From NCBI GenBank assembly GCA_929200335.1, contig CAKMZG010000054.1:1-9357 (forward strand): 9,357 nucleotides of DNA, in the 5' to 3' direction. The notes beneath the pieces were generated by a model. The model saw only the letters and a program-made list of their open reading frames with translations, had not been told where the DNA came from and searched no databases. Positions within the stretch are counted from its first letter, which is position 1; each line of letters opens with the position of its first letter. The stretch is from an uncultured Alphaproteobacteria bacterium (lineage in GTDB: Bacteria; Pseudomonadota; Alphaproteobacteria; Rhizobiales; Rhizobiaceae). A program made the position numbers and the translations under genes. Below, in pieces: positions 7,188-9,357 of this stretch.

Positions 7188-7352
7188 AAAAAGGCAATTG
7201 ACTCGCTGGAGCCAATTGCCTCTTAGTTGCCCCATGTTAAAAGCCGATCTTCGGGCGGGAGATCACGGCTAATAGGTATACATTGAGCGATTGGCACCTT
7301 AAGAAAAGCAGGGAAATCTCGGTGCCAAGCAACTTAATATATCTTAGGTTGC
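7188..7352 (-). ncRNA. Candidate structured small RNA with own promoter and terminator
   Basis: A predicted 165-nt transcript starting near G7352 and ending in the U tract at about 7188. It can form, in order: hairpin 1 GCAAC/GUUGC (7348-7352 with 7329-7333); hairpin 2 UUGGCACC/GGUGCCAA, eight perfect pairs (7321-7328 with 7291-7298) with a 22-nt loop containing UUUCCCUGC; hairpin 3 AGCC-gu-GAUC/GAUC-GGCU (7261-7270 with 7242-7249) with loop UCCCGCCCGAA; an unpaired stretch with UUUUAACAUGGGGCAACUAAG-like sequence; and the terminator hairpin. The pyrimidine-rich loops could bind Shine-Dalgarno sequences, as in several alphaproteobacterial trans-acting RNAs (AbcR/alpha-r15 and alpha-r14 types), but I cannot assign it to a family. 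It lacks the closing stem of 6S RNA and the conserved SRP RNA loop. Confidence 0.6.
7192..7221 (-). terminator. Rho-independent terminator of the candidate small RNA
   Basis: AGGCAATTG (7213-7221 on the minus strand) and CAATTGCCT (7192-7200) form nine perfect pairs around a 12-nt loop, followed by TTTTAC and TTTT on the minus strand. There is no T run on the other side, so it works leftward only. It lies between the DUF2333 gene and the trpL promoter and insulates trpL from upstream transcription. Confidence 0.85.
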
Positions 7353-7358
7353 AAAGAA

Positions 7359-7387
7359 TAAATAGCACACCCATTAGTTGTGGTCAA
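7359..7387 (-). promoter_or_regulatory. Promoter of the candidate small RNA
   Basis: On the minus strand a -35 TTGACC (7382-7387) and a -10 TATTTA (7359-7364) are 17 bp apart, predicting a start near 7352. The -10 and its flanks (GCTATTTATTC) are identical to those of the trpL promoter. The large inverted repeat ends 5 bp upstream of the -35. Confidence 0.72.
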
Positions 7388-7392
7388 CCATA

Positions 7393-7444
7393 AAATGCAC
7401 TTTTTTGATGTATTTTTCTTAAAAAACACCAAAAAAGTGCATTT
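7393..7444. repeat. 52-bp AT-rich inverted repeat
   Basis: Arms aaatgcacttttttg (7393-7407) and caaaaaagtgcattt (7430-7444) are perfectly complementary over 15 bp. Pairing continues inward with one wobble and one mismatch down to a four-base loop (7417-7420), so nearly the whole element is a single hairpin of about 24 pairs. It could be the terminator of the DUF2333 gene on the minus strand (the 3' arm ends in ATTTTA), a protein-binding palindrome next to the small-RNA promoter, or a miniature element. It has no flanking direct repeat that I can see. Confidence 0.85.
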
Positions 7445-7469
7445 ATATTTAATTGTTATTCTAATTAAT

Positions 7470-7485
7470 TAAGACTTTCGTCTTA
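7470..7485. terminator. Short hairpin behind the DUF2333 gene
   Basis: On the minus strand TAAGAC-GAAA-GTCTTA forms six pairs closed by a GNRA-type tetraloop, 17 bp after the stop codon. It is followed by ATTAATTAG rather than a T run, so its use as a leftward terminator is doubtful. On the plus strand it is followed by TTTTC, but no plus-strand gene is present upstream. Confidence 0.35.
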
Positions 7486-7502
7486 TTTTCAAGATTTGCG
7501 CC

Positions 7503-8627
7503 CTATTTTTGTAGAACTTCTCTTATCTCTACTAGGTTTGAACGCACTCTTAAGATGTAAAATCCAAGAGTCGTTAAATGGGTAGGCATGATTGCACCGC
7601 TCTCATTACCATTAGAAACAATTAGTGGATCAATCTTCAACGCACTTACCATTTGCGCTTCCATATTATCCCACAAAGTACCTAAAGCACGTTTTTCGAT
7701 AATGTCCTGAAAATCAACACGCGCAGCTTTGACAAAACCATAATAGGCATAAAGTTGCCCCTTCGCATCCAAGAAGACATTATCGGCGCGGGTATCAAAC
7801 CAACCACCATTATATTGCTCTGCTCTATCTTTAATGGTTGCAGAGGCTGAGCCAATATCCTTAGCAATACGGTCTAGAAATTTACTTAAATTATCGGCTC
7901 GCGCATCAAAAACTGCCCCACACTGTGATAAACGCAAGTTATAATTCATCAATTTCTTACGCGCAGAGCGATAAGACCCCCAAGAAGTCTGCTTAAAACC
8001 AACTGGGTTTAAACCGATATACCAATTATGTTGATCGATTCGCAGATTGCCCTCAGCATCTTTTAAATCTTTATCAAATTGAGATGTACCGCGAATAAGC
8101 CCTAGATAATCGGCTATCTCACTGGAGGCGCGACTTATTGAACGATGTACGCCACGTTGAAAACTCGCCTTATTATCCAACCACGGGGTTGCATCCCAAG
8201 GAATGCCGAAAAAGCCAGCCTTATATAGAAGCTTTGCAGACATCCATTCATTTTGATTGACATTAAAATCAATCAGATTTTGTGCCACTTCAACAATGGC
8301 TGATGGTGCGCAGGTACGAGTGGTATCGCTACCGCCTTCAATAGCCACTTGCTCACCAGCTGAAATACTTCTGCCATTAAATGTTAGCTGCTCAGGATAG
8401 TTAATATCATAATTCCTGATCCATAGAGAATTCCACACAAAAAATAGATAGGGAACTACAATTATGAAAATGATAATACCAAGGATAATTTTTAATATGC
8501 CCGTTGAGCGTCTAAACCATGCCCAAAATGCAATGAAGGGCCAACATAACCAAGCAACAAACAGGCCGATAGTTTTGCCAATCCAGGCAAAAATTTGAGT
8601 TATAAAATTAATAATTGGATCTAACAT
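7503..8627 (-). CDS. DUF2333-type membrane-anchored protein, function unknown
   Basis: A 374-residue protein that I assign to the DUF2333 family from its overall pattern; the family's function is unknown. Residues 5-38 are hydrophobic and Trp-rich (IFAWIGKTIGLFVAWLCWPF), and 43-66 form a clear membrane segment, so the N terminus is anchored and the rest (about 70-374) is most likely periplasmic. The soluble part has conserved-looking stretches GIPWDATPWLDN (141-152), FDARADN (240-246), a second copy FDTRADN (277-283), and FYILRVRSNLVEIREVL near the C terminus. The ATG at 8627 has AGGGG five bases upstream. It follows the upstream gene by 24 bp and probably shares its transcript. Confidence 0.85.
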   Translation of the reverse strand: MLDPIINFITQIFAWIGKTIGLFVAWLCWPFIAFWAWFRRSTGILKIILGIIIFIIVVPYLFFVWNSLWIRNYDINYPEQLTFNGRSISAGEQVAIEGGSDTTRTCAPSAIVEVAQNLIDFNVNQNEWMSAKLLYKAGFFGIPWDATPWLDNKASFQRGVHRSISRASSEIADYLGLIRGTSQFDKDLKDAEGNLRIDQHNWYIGLNPVGFKQTSWGSYRSARKKLMNYNLRLSQCGAVFDARADNLSKFLDRIAKDIGSASATIKDRAEQYNGGWFDTRADNVFLDAKGQLYAYYGFVKAARVDFQDIIEKRALGTLWDNMEAQMVSALKIDPLIVSNGNESGAIMPTHLTTLGFYILRVRSNLVEIREVLQK

Positions 8628-8651
8628 TCTATCCCCTTGGTTCTTTAACCA

Positions 8652-9350
8652 CTAAATTTGAAAAAAGCGCTTACGGTAAGCTGGTTTATCCTTAAAATAG
8701 GTATTTGCGATACGCATTACCACATATTTTCGATATTCTTCACCCCACCCCTCATAATCTTTATAAAAACTAGGTTTATTGAAAATGAAGCGGTGCAGGC
8801 TATCAAATGGCACAAACTCACTAATTAAGCGATTAACTAAATCACGTTCTGGGCTATCGGGATTGGCACGGGATAAGAGAAATAACGCCAGCGCATCCAC
8901 ATTATCCAAATCAATTTGTGACCAATTGGAAAGCTCCTGCTCTGCCCATTTTAAAAAGCCATAAGTACCATCGCGCTCAACCAAATCATGATTAGCGTTT
9001 AACCAATGGCTCAGCCATTTTTTATCAGCAGCATTAATTTCTGCCTCTGGCTCTGCCCAAGCAGCAAGCCATGCCGCCAACATTTCTATGCGATGCCCAA
9101 TTAAGCCAGAACGCTCAACCCAAGAGCCTCTTGGCACTTCTATACGTTCACTGTCCAATAAAAAGCGATAAACCGCTTCTGCATCGTTAATATCCACATA
9201 ATTCACCTGCCAAGGCCTAGTTTTCTTAAAGCCTTCTGCTTTGGGGTCGCCAATTACAGTAATTTTAGCATCATCTATAAACACATATAGGCCGCCAAAA
9301 TGACTGGTCCAATATGTTTTATGTCTAAATCCTACAGAAGATGGCACCAT
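8652..9350 (-). CDS. Trp-rich protein of unknown function, start uncertain
   Basis: A 232-residue soluble-looking protein that I do not recognise. It has ten Trp residues (about 4%), no signal peptide and no membrane segment. A beta-rich N-terminal part (FGGLYVFIDDAKITVIGD, 18-35) is followed by a mostly helical region from about 85 on (MLAAWLAAWAEPEAE, 90-104), ending in a basic tail (YRKRFFQI). The ATG at 9350 is only 7 bp from the window edge, the frame is open to the edge, and no ribosome site is visible, so the true start may lie outside. It precedes the DUF2333 gene by 24 bp, which suggests a two-gene unit; no function can be inferred from that alone. Confidence 0.75.
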   Translation of the reverse strand: MVPSSVGFRHKTYWTSHFGGLYVFIDDAKITVIGDPKAEGFKKTRPWQVNYVDINDAEAVYRFLLDSERIEVPRGSWVERSGLIGHRIEMLAAWLAAWAEPEAEINAADKKWLSHWLNANHDLVERDGTYGFLKWAEQELSNWSQIDLDNVDALALFLLSRANPDSPERDLVNRLISEFVPFDSLHRFIFNKPSFYKDYEGWGEEYRKYVVMRIANTYFKDKPAYRKRFFQI

Positions 9351-9357
9351 CTTATTT

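Noticed and set aside
7188..7352. 6S RNA or SRP (4.5S) RNA as identity of the small RNA.
   Set aside because: The two ends do not pair to form the closing stem of 6S RNA, and the conserved GGAAGGAAGCAGCC-like loop of SRP RNA is absent.
7237..7374. A 45-codon open frame on the minus strand (starting MGVLFILCNLRYIKLL) over the candidate small RNA.
   Set aside because: Its ATG lies inside the spacer of the predicted promoter, upstream of the expected transcript start, it has no ribosome site, and the bases are better explained by perfect hairpin stems.

Overview
This window looks like chromosomal core DNA of an alphaproteobacterium, most likely of the Hyphomicrobiales (Rhizobiales) line. Three things point there: the atpH-atpA-atpG-atpD order with rhizobial-looking subunits, a single fused anthranilate synthase TrpE(G) of the rhizobial type, and a trpL leader peptide attenuator in front of it. 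The DNA is AT-rich for that group, so a low-GC member of the order is a better guess than a classical Rhizobium. I cannot name the genus.

Every supported gene is on the minus strand, so transcription runs from the right edge to the left. From right to left the layout is: (1) a Trp-rich protein of unknown function (8652-9350, possibly cut by the window edge); (2) a DUF2333-type membrane-anchored protein (7503-8627); (3) a 529-bp non-coding stretch (6974-7502); (4) trpE(G) (4808-6973); (5) a multi-pass membrane protein with a TTG start (3870-4781), 26 bp behind trpE(G); (6) a 323-bp gap with a near-consensus promoter; (7) the F1 part of the ATP synthase operon, atpH, atpA, atpG and the first 173 codons of atpD.

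The 529-bp gap is the richest part. In transcription order it holds a long AT-rich inverted repeat, a promoter, a predicted structured RNA of about 165 nt ending in a rho-independent terminator, a second promoter, a 14-codon leader peptide with three consecutive Trp codons, and a complete set of competing hairpins (1:2, antiterminator, terminator) before trpE(G). This is transcription attenuation by ribosome position. The -10 of the second promoter is placed so that the transcript should start at the A of the leader ATG, so trpL is probably leaderless. The two promoters share an identical 11-base -10 segment.

Functionally, TrpE(G) makes anthranilate from chorismate and glutamine, controlled by Trp-tRNA supply through the leader and probably by tryptophan feedback. 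The atp genes encode the delta, alpha, gamma and beta subunits of F1 and form a tightly packed operon with 1-29 bp junctions, driven by its own promoter. The most novel candidate in the window is the unassigned small RNA between the DUF2333 gene and trpL. The rest is mostly well-understood core metabolism in a somewhat unusual gene neighbourhood.
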